Position numbers and translations under genes: made by a program. DNA of 64,000 nucleotides from JAUZOB01 sp963692465 (lineage in GTDB: Bacteria; Bacteroidota; Bacteroidia; Bacteroidales; Prolixibacteraceae): assembly GCA_963692465.1 (NCBI GenBank), contig OY829943.1, positions 1,984,001 to 2,048,000 of the forward strand, given 5' to 3'. Below are positions 9,399 through 18,518 of this stretch, one piece after another. Each line of letters starts with the position of its first letter. The first letter of the stretch is position 1. The notes beneath the pieces are model-generated. The model was not told the DNA's origin. It worked only from the letters and a program-made list of their open reading frames with translations, and did not search any database.

Positions 9399-10346
9399 AT
9401 GAAATATACGTTTTCTTTTTTATTTTTTCTAATAATACTTAATTTAGCAGCTGTTGCCCAACAGGATCCTCAGTTCAGTCAGAACATGTTTAACCATGCT
9501 ATGGTGAACCCTGGTGCAGTGGGGGTCAATGATGCGGCGAATGTGTCGTTATTGAATCGGTATCAGTGGGTTGGGTTTGAAGGAAGTCCGCGGACTAATT
9601 GCTTTAATATTGATGCAGCAGTTGATTTCTTTGGGGTTTCCAGTGGTGTCGGTTTAGGGGTGATGAGTGATAAAATAGGATTTGAATCTGACGTTTTGGT
9701 GAATCTTAGCTATGCATATCGGAAGAAGATGAAAAATGGAAATTTAGGAATGGGGTTGTCCTTGGGGTTCTTCAATTATGGGTTGAATCCGCAATGGGTT
9801 TTCCCAAAAGATGGAGATTCTTCTGGAGGCCAGGATGTTGGAGTTCCTTCAACCGGACAGAAAACGAGTCAGGTTGCGGTTGACTTGGGTCTGGGGTTCT
9901 TTTATGATTGTCCACAATATTATGTGGGCGCATCCGTAAAGCATCTTACGCAGCCTGCAATTAAATTTGAAAATCTGAGTAGTTATTATTTGTCAAGAAG
10001 TTATTATTTAACGGGAGGATATAATTACCAGATTCCTGCATCCGAATTTGAATTAAAACCTTCTGTCTTTATTAAAGCGGAAGGAAATAGTTATCAGGTA
10101 GATTTGAATACAAATCTAACGTATAAGGATCGGTATTGGGGTGGAATAAGTTATCGTCCCGGCGATAGTTTTGTTTTCTTGTTGGGGACAGAATTATTAA
10201 ATGGTTTGAAAATAGGATATTCATTTGATCTAGCAACTTCTGCCATATCAAAAGGAAGTTATGGATCACATGAAATATTTTTGGGTTATTCCTTTAGCTT
10301 ACAAAGACAAAGGGATAATAAATATAAAAGTGTTAGATATTTATAA
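9399..10346 (+). CDS. porP: Type IX secretion membrane protein PorP/SprF family
   Basis: 315 residues with a Sec signal peptide (cleavage near AVAQQ) followed by the family signature QDPQFSQNMFN and VNPGAVG. The rest is an alternating beta pattern with many aromatic ends (RYQWVGFEGSP, YYVGASVKHLTQPAI, YSFDLATSAIS), as expected for a small outer-membrane barrel. PorP/SprF proteins are outer-membrane partners of the type IX secretion core, sometimes linked to a particular secreted substrate. Position directly before gldK, 26 bases away, and the same strand indicate that this is the core-operon copy rather than one of the many dispersed paralogues. It is probably the first gene of the porP-gldKLMN operon or continues from topA. 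Confidence 0.93.
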   Translation: MKYTFSFLFFLIILNLAAVAQQDPQFSQNMFNHAMVNPGAVGVNDAANVSLLNRYQWVGFEGSPRTNCFNIDAAVDFFGVSSGVGLGVMSDKIGFESDVLVNLSYAYRKKMKNGNLGMGLSLGFFNYGLNPQWVFPKDGDSSGGQDVGVPSTGQKTSQVAVDLGLGFFYDCPQYYVGASVKHLTQPAIKFENLSSYYLSRSYYLTGGYNYQIPASEFELKPSVFIKAEGNSYQVDLNTNLTYKDRYWGGISYRPGDSFVFLLGTELLNGLKIGYSFDLATSAISKGSYGSHEIFLGYSFSLQRQRDNKYKSVRYL

Positions 10347-10372
10347 ATGATCGCAATACATTCAAGCGAATT

Positions 10373-11719
10373 ATGAAGAAATTGCTTTCTTACGGTTTGG
10401 TTCTCGCGACTATCCTTTCGTTTACGTCCTGCAAAAAAGGCGACAATGGGGAGTTAGTACGGAGTAATACTCATTCTAAATGGTTTGAGCCGGCTCCTGA
10501 TGGTATGAGTTTTATTAAACAGGGAAGTCTCATTGTTGGTCCTAATGACCAGGATGCGTTTGCTTCTGGTGGTGGTACTTCCCGTGAAGTTTCTGTTCAG
10601 CCTTTCTGGATGGATGAAACAGAGATAACGAATCATCAATATCGTCAGTTTACAAATTGGGTTAAAGATTCAATTGCATTGACCCTTACATTTGCGGTGA
10701 CGGATGATTATAAAAAAGTGGATCGTGAAGGAAATCCTACCGATCCGGCCCAGATTGACTGGAAGAAAAGAAAAGATGTCTGGGAGGATGACGATGAAGC
10801 AGTCAGAGGTGCTATTGAATCCATGTATGTGCCGGTTAAAGAACGCTTCTTCAGAAAGAAAGAAATTGATTCGAGAAAACTCTTCTTCGAGTATTCCTGG
10901 ATTGATTTTAAACAGGCTGCCAAAAGGGCTAATAGTTATAATTACGAGACTCAGCGTTACGAAGGGACTGTGAATACAAACGGACAAAATGTTCCGATTG
11001 AAGACCGGTCAGCTTTTATTATGCGGGATAGAGTTCATGTTTATCCTGATACGTTGGTTTGGATTCGTGATTATACTTATTCCTTTAATGAACCGTGGAC
11101 TTCTCGCTATTTTTGGCACCCGGGCTTTGATGATTATCCGGTCGTCGGGGTAACATGGAAACAAGCAAGGGCTTTTTGTGCATGGAGAACTGCTATGAAA
11201 AACAAGGCTCTTGCTCAAAAAGGACAATACGAAGTTCAGGATTATCGACTTCCTACTGAAATAGAATGGGAGTATGCTGCCCGGGGTGGATTAAAAGAAG
11301 CTATTTTCCCTTGGGGTGGGAATTATGCACGAAACGCACGTGGAGAATTCCTCGCTAATTTCAAACCTTTACGAGGGAATTATGGTGAGGACGGAGGTGT
11401 TGGCCCAATGAAGGTCGGGAGCTATGATCCGAATGGTTTTGGATTATATGACATGGCTGGAAATGTTGCAGAATGGACTATTACTGCTTATGATCCGTCC
11501 GCTTATTCTTATATGCATGATTTAAATCCAAATTATGAATATAATGCTTTACCGGGAGATTCTCCTGTTATGAAAAGAAAGGTTGTTCGGGGTGGATCAT
11601 GGAAAGACGTTAGTTATTTCTTACGAGTAGGAACCCGTTCTTATGAATATCAGGATTCAGCGAAATCGTATGTTGGGTTTCGATGTGTTCGGTCTTCTTT
11701 TGGTAATGAAAAACGATAG
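10373..11719 (+). CDS. gldK: Type IX secretion ring lipoprotein GldK/PorK
   Basis: 448-residue lipoprotein (signal peptide with lipobox LSFTSC, Cys20) whose remaining part is a sulfatase-modifying-factor (SUMF1/FGE-like) domain: MDETEITNHQYRQF near residue 80, RLPTEIEWEYAARGG near 300, DMAGNVAEWT near 360 and VRGGSWKD near 400. In the type IX system PorK and PorN build the large periplasmic ring attached to the outer membrane. The domain is used structurally, and there is no reason to expect formylglycine-generating activity. It is followed by gldL after 25 bases. A close paralogue lies at 15334-16743. Confidence 0.95.
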   Translation: MKKLLSYGLVLATILSFTSCKKGDNGELVRSNTHSKWFEPAPDGMSFIKQGSLIVGPNDQDAFASGGGTSREVSVQPFWMDETEITNHQYRQFTNWVKDSIALTLTFAVTDDYKKVDREGNPTDPAQIDWKKRKDVWEDDDEAVRGAIESMYVPVKERFFRKKEIDSRKLFFEYSWIDFKQAAKRANSYNYETQRYEGTVNTNGQNVPIEDRSAFIMRDRVHVYPDTLVWIRDYTYSFNEPWTSRYFWHPGFDDYPVVGVTWKQARAFCAWRTAMKNKALAQKGQYEVQDYRLPTEIEWEYAARGGLKEAIFPWGGNYARNARGEFLANFKPLRGNYGEDGGVGPMKVGSYDPNGFGLYDMAGNVAEWTITAYDPSAYSYMHDLNPNYEYNALPGDSPVMKRKVVRGGSWKDVSYFLRVGTRSYEYQDSAKSYVGFRCVRSSFGNEKR

Positions 11720-11744
11720 TTAAAAATCTTAAAGGTTTAGAGAG

Positions 11745-12683
11745 ATGAATATTTCAGAAATAATGCAAACCAGAAGATGGAAAGACATCATGGGTTATGT
11801 TTATGGATGGGGAGCGGCAGTAGTGATGGTTGGAGCGTTATTTAAACTACAGCATTGGCCTTATGCAGGTCTTTTCCTTACCGCAGGATTATGTGCTGAA
11901 GCTTTTATCTTCTTTCTTTCTGCATTTGAACCTTCTGTTATACCACCAGATTGGGCAAAAGTATATCCGCAGTTGAAAGAGGATTATATTTCCCTTGAAG
12001 AAGAGGTTGTAACTCCAGTTGCACCAAGAATTGCAACTCCGAAGATGAGTTCGAATCAGTTTAATGAACTCCTCGAAAATGCAGATATTTCTCCTGAATT
12101 GTTAGAAAAATTACGAAAGAGTCTTACTGATCTTACAAATACGGCTTCTGGACTTTCTGACATGACTTCGGCTTCGGAAGCAACAAATTCGTATGTGAAG
12201 AATGTTAAAGCGGCTTCGGAATCTTTAAGTTCTTTTGCGGTTGTTAATAATAAAGCTGGGAATTCAGTGAGTACTTCTGTTGACAAGCTTGTCGATTCGT
12301 ATGAAAACACGACGGATGTGTTAGTTAATACAGGAGTTAAAATAGGCGAATCGTATAAACAGCTTTCTGATAAGCTAGAAGAGAATATGCATAAGGTAAA
12401 CCATAACTCAGAAAATTATGGAGGACATCTTGATAAATTGAATAAAAATCTTGCTGCATTAAATGCCGTTTATGAATTACAATTAACTAATTCACAAGGT
12501 CAATCGGATATATCTGGTCGGTATGTAAAAGATTTGAACGAGTTAAATAAGGCAATTAATGTGACTATTGATCAGATTCATCAATCTCAGGAACATTCTC
12601 GTAAAATGAATGAAAATCTGGAAGCATTGAATTCTGTATATGGGAATATGCTCGGAGCCTTAAATCATAAATCTAAAAAATAA
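11745..12683 (+). CDS. gldL: Type IX secretion motor protein GldL/PorL
   Basis: 312 residues. The N-terminal region has two membrane helices (about 17-34 and 40-60) around the conserved stretch FKLQHWPYAG, then a long cytoplasmic region rich in Ser, Asn, Lys and Glu (residues 65-312) with heptad-like helical segments. GldL pentamers with GldM dimers form the proton-driven motor that powers type IX secretion and, where present, gliding. The glutamate in LCAEAFIF within the second helix is the likely proton-path residue known from the family. Spacing to gldM is 14 bases. Confidence 0.95.
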   Translation: MNISEIMQTRRWKDIMGYVYGWGAAVVMVGALFKLQHWPYAGLFLTAGLCAEAFIFFLSAFEPSVIPPDWAKVYPQLKEDYISLEEEVVTPVAPRIATPKMSSNQFNELLENADISPELLEKLRKSLTDLTNTASGLSDMTSASEATNSYVKNVKAASESLSSFAVVNNKAGNSVSTSVDKLVDSYENTTDVLVNTGVKIGESYKQLSDKLEENMHKVNHNSENYGGHLDKLNKNLAALNAVYELQLTNSQGQSDISGRYVKDLNELNKAINVTIDQIHQSQEHSRKMNENLEALNSVYGNMLGALNHKSKK

Positions 12684-12697
12684 GAAGCGGCCGAACT

Positions 12698-14314
12698 ATG
12701 GGATCAGCAAAATTATGTCCGGAGACACCGAGACAGAAAATGATCAACATGATGTACATTGTGCTGACGGCAATGTTAGCATTAAATGTATCGACCGAAG
12801 TTCTTGATGCTTTTAAAGTTGTTGATTTAAGTCTTCAAAAGACGCGCGCAAACTTTGAACTCAAGAATAGTATGGTCTATAATTCATTTGCAATGGCTTA
12901 TCTTGAGAATCCAGGGAAAGTTAAACCATGGAGAGATAAGGCATTAAAAGTAAAGGCTCAGAGTGATGCTCTTGTTAATGCAATTCAGCAGTTAAAGGTT
13001 GATCTTGTTAATAAGAGCGGATCAGAGTTAGTTGATACGAAGAAAGGATTAGGTTTATCTAAAGAAGATGCTTACATTATTGATCTAAAGGGTGATACTG
13101 TTAAAATTAAACGACAGGATGATTTGAATGTTCCGTCAGAAATGATGATTCTTAACGGGAAAGGAAAACAATTAAAATCGAAGATGAAAGATTATCGGGA
13201 TTTTTTATTGTCTTTTATTCCCCAGAAAGATGCTCCGGTTAGCCAATCAATTCGCAAAAGTCTTGATACGTCGAAACCAAAGGTTAAAGCTTCAGAAGCA
13301 GGGAACGCCCCGAGTTGGGAAAGTAGTAACTTTGAAAATAAACCTTTGATTGCAGTTATTACGCTACTTTCAAAGATGCAGATTGATGTTCGGAATTCGG
13401 AGGCGAATGTTATTAATTATCTCTTTAGTCAGATTGACGCAAGTTCTTTTAAGTTTAATAAGCTGGAAGCAGAAGTAGTTCCGAAAACAAATTACGTCTT
13501 AGTTGGGGGGAAATTTGAAGCGACAATATTCTTGTCGGCAACAGATACGACCCAGAACCCGGAAATCTATGTTAATGGGAGTTCTCTTCGTGTTGTTGAT
13601 GGAAAGGCTATATATTCTGTCCCTGCGACATCGACGGGGGTGAGACAGTGGAGTGGAATGATTCGTTATAAGACCTCTTCTGGTACAATTAAAACTTATC
13701 CTTTCAAAGGAGAATATGAAGTAGCTAATGCAAGTTTTTCAATTTCTCCGACAAAGATGAATGTTTTCTATATGGGAGTTCCCAATCCTGTTTCTGTCTC
13801 TGTGGCTGGAATATCGATGAAAGATTTAAAGATGGGAATGACGAATGGACATCTTCAGACAAAAAATGGGCAGCTGTATGCTTATCCGGGAGGAGAAGAT
13901 CCGTCAGGAAAAAGGACGACTGTTTCTGTTATTGCGATGGTAAATGGTAGGGAACAGAAGATGAGTATGCCATTTAGGGTGAAACGTGTTCCTGATCCGG
14001 TCCCTACTATTGGAGGACGGTCTCGTGGAGTTATGCGGAAAGAAGAACTTGCTGCAGAAGAAGGGATTTATGCAGAGTTAAAAAACTTTGATTTTGATAT
14101 GCATTTTTCTGTTAATCATTTCAAAGCGACTGTCCCTGGAAATTCCGGGATGGTTTATACTCTTGATTCTGAGGGAAATCGTTTTACTTCAGAGCAAAAA
14201 AACATGTTTAGAAGATTAAAACCCGGAAGTAGAATATTTTTTGATGAAATTACAGCCAGGGGAGAAGATGGGTCAACCAGGGAACTGGCACCAATAAGTC
14301 TATTAATTAAATAG
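12698..14314 (+). CDS. gldM: Type IX secretion motor-stator protein GldM/PorM
   Basis: 538 residues: one N-terminal membrane helix (MINMMYIVLTAMLALNVSTE, about 15-35) and a large periplasmic part of helical-bundle and beta domains. The start MGSAKLCPETPRQKMINMMY is the family signature. GldM crosses the periplasm and passes rotation from GldL to the GldK/GldN ring. Length fits the family (around 510-540). It sits between gldL and gldN with 14- and 9-base gaps, indicating translation from one operon mRNA. Confidence 0.95.
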   Translation: MGSAKLCPETPRQKMINMMYIVLTAMLALNVSTEVLDAFKVVDLSLQKTRANFELKNSMVYNSFAMAYLENPGKVKPWRDKALKVKAQSDALVNAIQQLKVDLVNKSGSELVDTKKGLGLSKEDAYIIDLKGDTVKIKRQDDLNVPSEMMILNGKGKQLKSKMKDYRDFLLSFIPQKDAPVSQSIRKSLDTSKPKVKASEAGNAPSWESSNFENKPLIAVITLLSKMQIDVRNSEANVINYLFSQIDASSFKFNKLEAEVVPKTNYVLVGGKFEATIFLSATDTTQNPEIYVNGSSLRVVDGKAIYSVPATSTGVRQWSGMIRYKTSSGTIKTYPFKGEYEVANASFSISPTKMNVFYMGVPNPVSVSVAGISMKDLKMGMTNGHLQTKNGQLYAYPGGEDPSGKRTTVSVIAMVNGREQKMSMPFRVKRVPDPVPTIGGRSRGVMRKEELAAEEGIYAELKNFDFDMHFSVNHFKATVPGNSGMVYTLDSEGNRFTSEQKNMFRRLKPGSRIFFDEITARGEDGSTRELAPISLLIK

Positions 14315-14323
14315 GTACGTATC

Positions 14324-15190
14324 ATGAAAAGGGTAATTGTTGCGTCTTTTTTGATTCTATTTGGCATTGGATTTACATTTAATTCAATGGCCCAGCAATT
14401 TAATCCGATTTTAAAGAAAGTCGACAGCACAAACCGGAAGCCGGTTCCTTTGCCATCAGTTCGTGAGGCTGATATGATTTGGTCGAAAACCTTATGGCGA
14501 GTCATTGATCTTCGTGAGAAAAAGAATCAGGTTCTATTTTATCCAACGACAGAGATTGATGGAAGAATTAATCTGATTAATCTTATTCTGAAGGGGGTTA
14601 AGGATGGAGTTCTGACTGCATATGATGCTACAACAGAGGAGGAATTTAAGACTCCGATAACATATGATCAGGTAAAAAAGGTTTTTGGTGCACAGAAAGT
14701 TACTCGTAAAGTGAGAAACTTTGATACCGGAGAGATGGAGGATAAGGTCATTGAAGGGGAAGTGCGTACCGATGAGGTGAAACAAGTCTGGTTAAAAGAA
14801 ACGTGGTATTTTGACAAGCAAACTTCAACTTTGCAAGTAAGAATTTTAGGACTTTGTCCTATTCGTGAATATTCACATGATTCAAATGAACAGGTTACCG
14901 ATAGTACAGAGACGGACGTTCTTCGGACTCCCGTTTGTTGGATTTCTTATCCTGAAGCAAGAGATTTGTTCGTAAATAATGACCTGTATAATCCAACGAA
15001 TGATGCACAACATATGAGTTTTGATGATTTCTTTATTCAGCGGGATTTTCAGAGTTATATTATAAAAGAGACAAATACCTATAATAACCGGGCGATCACA
15101 CAATATTTGTCTGGAGAGGATGCAATGCTTGAGTCTAAGAAAATTGAAAACAAAATTTTTGATTTTGAACAAGATTTATGGGAATATTAG
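14324..15190 (+). CDS. gldN: Type IX secretion ring protein GldN/PorN
   Basis: 288 residues with a cleavable signal peptide (ending NSMAQQF) and the family landmarks DMIWSKTLWRVIDLREKKNQ (about 48-67) and YFDKQTSTLQVRILGLCPI. GldN binds GldK to form the periplasmic ring that contacts GldM. It is the last gene of the core operon: a good terminator follows 19 bases after the stop. The C-terminus (KKIENKIFDFEQDLWEY) matches the usual family end, so the gene is complete. Confidence 0.95.
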   Translation: MKRVIVASFLILFGIGFTFNSMAQQFNPILKKVDSTNRKPVPLPSVREADMIWSKTLWRVIDLREKKNQVLFYPTTEIDGRINLINLILKGVKDGVLTAYDATTEEEFKTPITYDQVKKVFGAQKVTRKVRNFDTGEMEDKVIEGEVRTDEVKQVWLKETWYFDKQTSTLQVRILGLCPIREYSHDSNEQVTDSTETDVLRTPVCWISYPEARDLFVNNDLYNPTNDAQHMSFDDFFIQRDFQSYIIKETNTYNNRAITQYLSGEDAMLESKKIENKIFDFEQDLWEY

Positions 15191-15209
15191 AAATTCCTTG
15201 AAATAAAGG

Positions 15210-15248
15210 AGAGAGGCTGATTCAGTGACAAATCAGCCTCTCTTTGTT
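15210..15248 (+). terminator. Terminator of the gld core operon
   Basis: A 13-bp perfect stem (15210-15222 with 15231-15243) around an eight-base loop, followed by a T-rich tail. It separates gldN from the second gldK-like gene. Confidence 0.85.
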
Positions 15249-15333
15249 TCTTTTTCCCATCAAATGAATTCTTATTTTGTAATAATATAACTGCTAAGTA
15301 TTCATGGTCTGACCTTTTGCATTGGGATAAAAA

Positions 15334-16743
15334 ATGAATAAAAGTATACGATTTTTTATATTCTCGATTGCTGTTATCGTTTTGATAATAACTGGATGTC
15401 ATAGGCGGATAGATCCTGAATTTCAAGATGGGGAGGGGGCTCGCTTATGGTTCGAGCCGGTTCCTGATGGAATGGTGTATGTAAAGGGAGGTAGCTTTTC
15501 ATTAGGAAGTGATAATGAAAATCTGCAAGGGCAGACGGGACAGATTCGTACTGTCAGTGTTGCTCCTTTTTGGATGGACGAAACAGAGATAACCAATAAT
15601 CAATATCGACAATTTACTACATGGGTTCGTGATTCTATTGCGAGGACTATTCTTGCACAAAAATTTCCAGAGTTCTCGATGGAGGAGAATTCAGATAATT
15701 CGAATACAGAAGAGCCAAAGGCAATTAACTGGGATCGTGAAATAGATTGGAAAAATCCGGAATACAGAGAAGCTCTTGAAGAAATGTTTGTGCCTGATCA
15801 TGAAAGGTATATGCGAAAAAGGGAAATCGATGCAAGAAAACTTACCTATATTTTATTTCATGTGAATTTACAGGAAGCAGCACGGTCCGCGAATAGCTAT
15901 GATTACGAGAAGAAGACTTATCACGGAACTGTTGTTCGTTCTGGTAAGGAAGTTCCTGTTACCGATCGTAGTGTCTTCCTTACAAAGGAAGTTGTTCCTG
16001 TCTATCCTGATACTCTTTGTTGGGTTCGTGATTTTACCTATTCTTATAATGAGCCATTAACAAAATCCTATTTCTCAAATCGCGGATTTAATGATTATCC
16101 GGTAGTTGGTGTGACATGGAAACAAGCGAAAGCTTTTTGTGATTGGAGGACAAAGTTAAAAGAGCGATATCTCAATCAAAGGAGAAATAATTTTGATATT
16201 TTCTCAAGAATATTTAAAACAAAATCAAGGAAAATTTATGAGTCCCCGTTTAGTGGTTATCGATTGCCGACAGAAGCAGAATGGGAATATGCAGCAAGAG
16301 GTGGTATACGATCCAGTCAATATCCATGGGGCGGAAACTATACCAGAAGCCCGCAAGGATGTTTCCTGGCTAATTTTAAACCGTTGAGAGGAAGGTATGC
16401 CAGTGATAACCGGAAAAGTTGTGTGACATCGAGAGTCGGATACTATGATCCGAATAATTATGGATTGTATGATATGGCAGGAAATGTTTCAGAGTGGACA
16501 GAGACGGCTTATAATGAAGCTACTTACAGTTATATAAATGATTTAAATCCCAATATGGAATATAACGCGAGTGCTTCGGATTCTCCCGTGTTAAAGCGGA
16601 AGGTTATTCGGGGTGGATCATGGAAAGATGTTGAGTATTATATTCGGGTATCTACCAGATCTTATGAATATCAGGATTCGGCAAAGTCATATATTGGATT
16701 TCGTTGTGTAATGAGTTCGATGGGAGGCTACCATAAGAGGTAG
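15334..16743 (+). CDS. Second GldK/PorK-like SUMF1-domain lipoprotein
   Basis: 469 residues, a clear paralogue of the gldK product at 10373-11719. It shares the lipoprotein signal (LIITGC, Cys22), the domain order and long blocks such as PFWMDETEITN, YDMAGNVSEWT and SYEYQDSAKSY. It differs by a longer central insert (about residues 115-135) and a basic insert NIFSRIFKTKSRK near residue 290. Codon use looks like its neighbours, so local duplication is likelier than recent import. It has its own leader after the gldN terminator and its own terminator, so it can be expressed separately. It could form a mixed ring with GldK, replace it under some condition, or play the part that GldJ plays elsewhere; GldJ is more distant in sequence as I know it. 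Confidence 0.9.
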   Translation: MNKSIRFFIFSIAVIVLIITGCHRRIDPEFQDGEGARLWFEPVPDGMVYVKGGSFSLGSDNENLQGQTGQIRTVSVAPFWMDETEITNNQYRQFTTWVRDSIARTILAQKFPEFSMEENSDNSNTEEPKAINWDREIDWKNPEYREALEEMFVPDHERYMRKREIDARKLTYILFHVNLQEAARSANSYDYEKKTYHGTVVRSGKEVPVTDRSVFLTKEVVPVYPDTLCWVRDFTYSYNEPLTKSYFSNRGFNDYPVVGVTWKQAKAFCDWRTKLKERYLNQRRNNFDIFSRIFKTKSRKIYESPFSGYRLPTEAEWEYAARGGIRSSQYPWGGNYTRSPQGCFLANFKPLRGRYASDNRKSCVTSRVGYYDPNNYGLYDMAGNVSEWTETAYNEATYSYINDLNPNMEYNASASDSPVLKRKVIRGGSWKDVEYYIRVSTRSYEYQDSAKSYIGFRCVMSSMGGYHKR

Positions 16744-16776
16744 TCGATAATTCTTTTGAACAAAATCTTTCACAAT

Positions 16777-16814
16777 AAAATGGGCTATTTCTGAATATGG
16801 AATAGCCCATTTTT
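16777..16814. terminator. Bidirectional terminator after the second gldK-like gene
   Basis: A 13-bp stem (16777-16789 with 16801-16813) containing GGGCTATT/AATAGCCC, flanked by A and T runs. It serves the plus-strand gene and probably also the convergent mpl gene. Confidence 0.8.
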
Positions 16815-16886
16815 ATTGTTTTTTATGGGGTAGTAATCCTAAATCTAATTTCCATCGATTTTTGGGTAGACTCTTGTCTTTGGCGC

Positions 16887-18251
16887 TTAATCCTTGATTA
16901 AGGACTTGGCAAATGATTTGAGATCCTTTCCGGAAAAAGTGCCAGAACTCATAAGAAGAAGATTTGTGTTTTTTAGATCCCTCCTGGACAGTAGATTAAA
17001 AAGGTTATCTGCATCAGTTGTCACGTTTAATCGATCAAGAGCGAACCCTGATTTGACTTGTTCTATTGTGATGGGTTCCAGTTTCTTTTGCTCTATTGCA
17101 TGTGGATTAAAATAGACAAAAGCTTCGTCTGCAGGATCCATTGAATGGGCATATTGAGGGAGAAATTCTTTTTTCAAGCTACTGAATGTATGTAGTTCCA
17201 TACAGGCAATTAGTTTGTGATCACGAAATTGTTCTTTAACGGCGTGGATTGTTGCTTTTAGCTTTGATGGAGAATGAGCGAAATCGTAAAATACGGTTGT
17301 CTCTTTATTCTGAGCAAGGACTTCAAGTCGTCTTGCTGCCCCTTTAAATGAGGAGATTGCCTGAAAGAACATCTTATCAGAAACTCCTAATTGAAGGCAA
17401 ACAAGTCGTGCTCCGTTTATATTCTGGATGTTGTGATCGCCAAAAACGGAAAGAGGGACTTTTTTATTATCCGGGAGTTGCAGAAAAGTTTTTCCGTTTA
17501 CAATGGTCGAAGGAATTGAAGAATAAGGGAAAACATGTATCTTTTCTTTAAATGCAGTACCTATTTTTTTTAGTTCGGGGTCTCCGTCAAAATAAATAAG
17601 ACTACCATTGGGTTCAATAAGGCTAGCGAATATTTGAAATTGCTCTACGTACTTATCGAAAGTAGGAAAGACATTGATATGATCCCAGGCAATTCCACTC
17701 AACAAAGCAATATTCGGATGATAGAGATGAAATTTAGGACGAGGATCAATAGGCGAAGTTAGATATTCATCGCCTTCAAAAACAGCAATGCGAGACTTTT
17801 CACTAAGATGAACCATTGTTTCAAATCCTTCCACCTGAGCGCCGACCATATAATCAAAGGGGATATGATGGAAGTGTAGAACGTGCATAATCATCGACGT
17901 AATTGTTGTTTTCCCATGACTACCTCCGATGACTACACGTGTTTTATCTTTGCTCTGCTCATATAGATATTCCGGATAAGAGAAAACTTTCAATCCTGAT
18001 TTTTGCGCTTTTAGAAGTTCCGGGTTATCGTTGCGGGCGTGCATCCCTAATATTACCGCATCGAGGTCCTTTGTAATGCGTTGAGGATTCCATCCGATGG
18101 AATCGGGTAATAATCCATGCTTCTCCAATCGTGTTTTGGACGGTTCGAAGATTTCGTCGTCAGAACCTGTAACGGTATAACCTTTTTCCAGAAGGGCAAT
18201 GGCCAGATTATGCATTGCACTACCTCCTATGGCGATGAAGTGTACTTTCAT
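16887..18251 (-). CDS. mpl: UDP-MurNAc:tripeptide ligase, Mpl type
   Basis: 454-residue Mur-ligase family protein used in peptidoglycan recycling, where it joins the recovered L-Ala-D-Glu-meso-DAP tripeptide to UDP-MurNAc. It begins directly with the nucleotide-fold motif HFIAIGGSAMHNLA, as in MurC and Mpl, followed by the ATP-binding loop GGSHGKTTI (about 109-117), then VFEGDEYLTSP and the Mur C-domain motif FYDFAHSPSKLKATI. The DEY segment and overall length favour Mpl over MurC, which would normally lie in the dcw cluster. It is the most downstream gene of a minus-strand row that starts at holB. Confidence 0.85.
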   Translation of the reverse strand: MKVHFIAIGGSAMHNLAIALLEKGYTVTGSDDEIFEPSKTRLEKHGLLPDSIGWNPQRITKDLDAVILGMHARNDNPELLKAQKSGLKVFSYPEYLYEQSKDKTRVVIGGSHGKTTITSMIMHVLHFHHIPFDYMVGAQVEGFETMVHLSEKSRIAVFEGDEYLTSPIDPRPKFHLYHPNIALLSGIAWDHINVFPTFDKYVEQFQIFASLIEPNGSLIYFDGDPELKKIGTAFKEKIHVFPYSSIPSTIVNGKTFLQLPDNKKVPLSVFGDHNIQNINGARLVCLQLGVSDKMFFQAISSFKGAARRLEVLAQNKETTVFYDFAHSPSKLKATIHAVKEQFRDHKLIACMELHTFSSLKKEFLPQYAHSMDPADEAFVYFNPHAIEQKKLEPITIEQVKSGFALDRLNVTTDADNLFNLLSRRDLKNTNLLLMSSGTFSGKDLKSFAKSLIKD

Positions 18252-18518
18252 TTGAATGATATTTTTAAAAGTAAAAGTAGAAAAGTCTTTACAAAAAATG
18301 CATTTGATCGGTTCAATTTGTTGTTTTTTCTGTATTGGATAAAGGGATGCATTCGATCAGACAAGATTCAGTAGAAGTCGAAAGACTATTGCAATTCTTT
18401 TTGATCTATTCTACAGAGCATTAATGATCATAGGATTTTTTCCTTACGATCATTGTGTGTTCGAACGAGACATTAAGAACTTTCAGAAAATCAATTTCTT
18501 CATTGAATCGACAGGTTA

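Noticed and set aside
10373..11719. Formylglycine-generating (sulfatase-modifying) enzyme
   Set aside because: The SUMF1-like fold is present, but the lipoprotein signal and the gldL-M-N neighbours identify GldK, a structural ring protein.
18423..18454. AATGATC/GATCATT inverted repeat between the PorW-like and mpl genes
   Set aside because: A short imperfect stem with no T run; not enough to call a terminator or operator.
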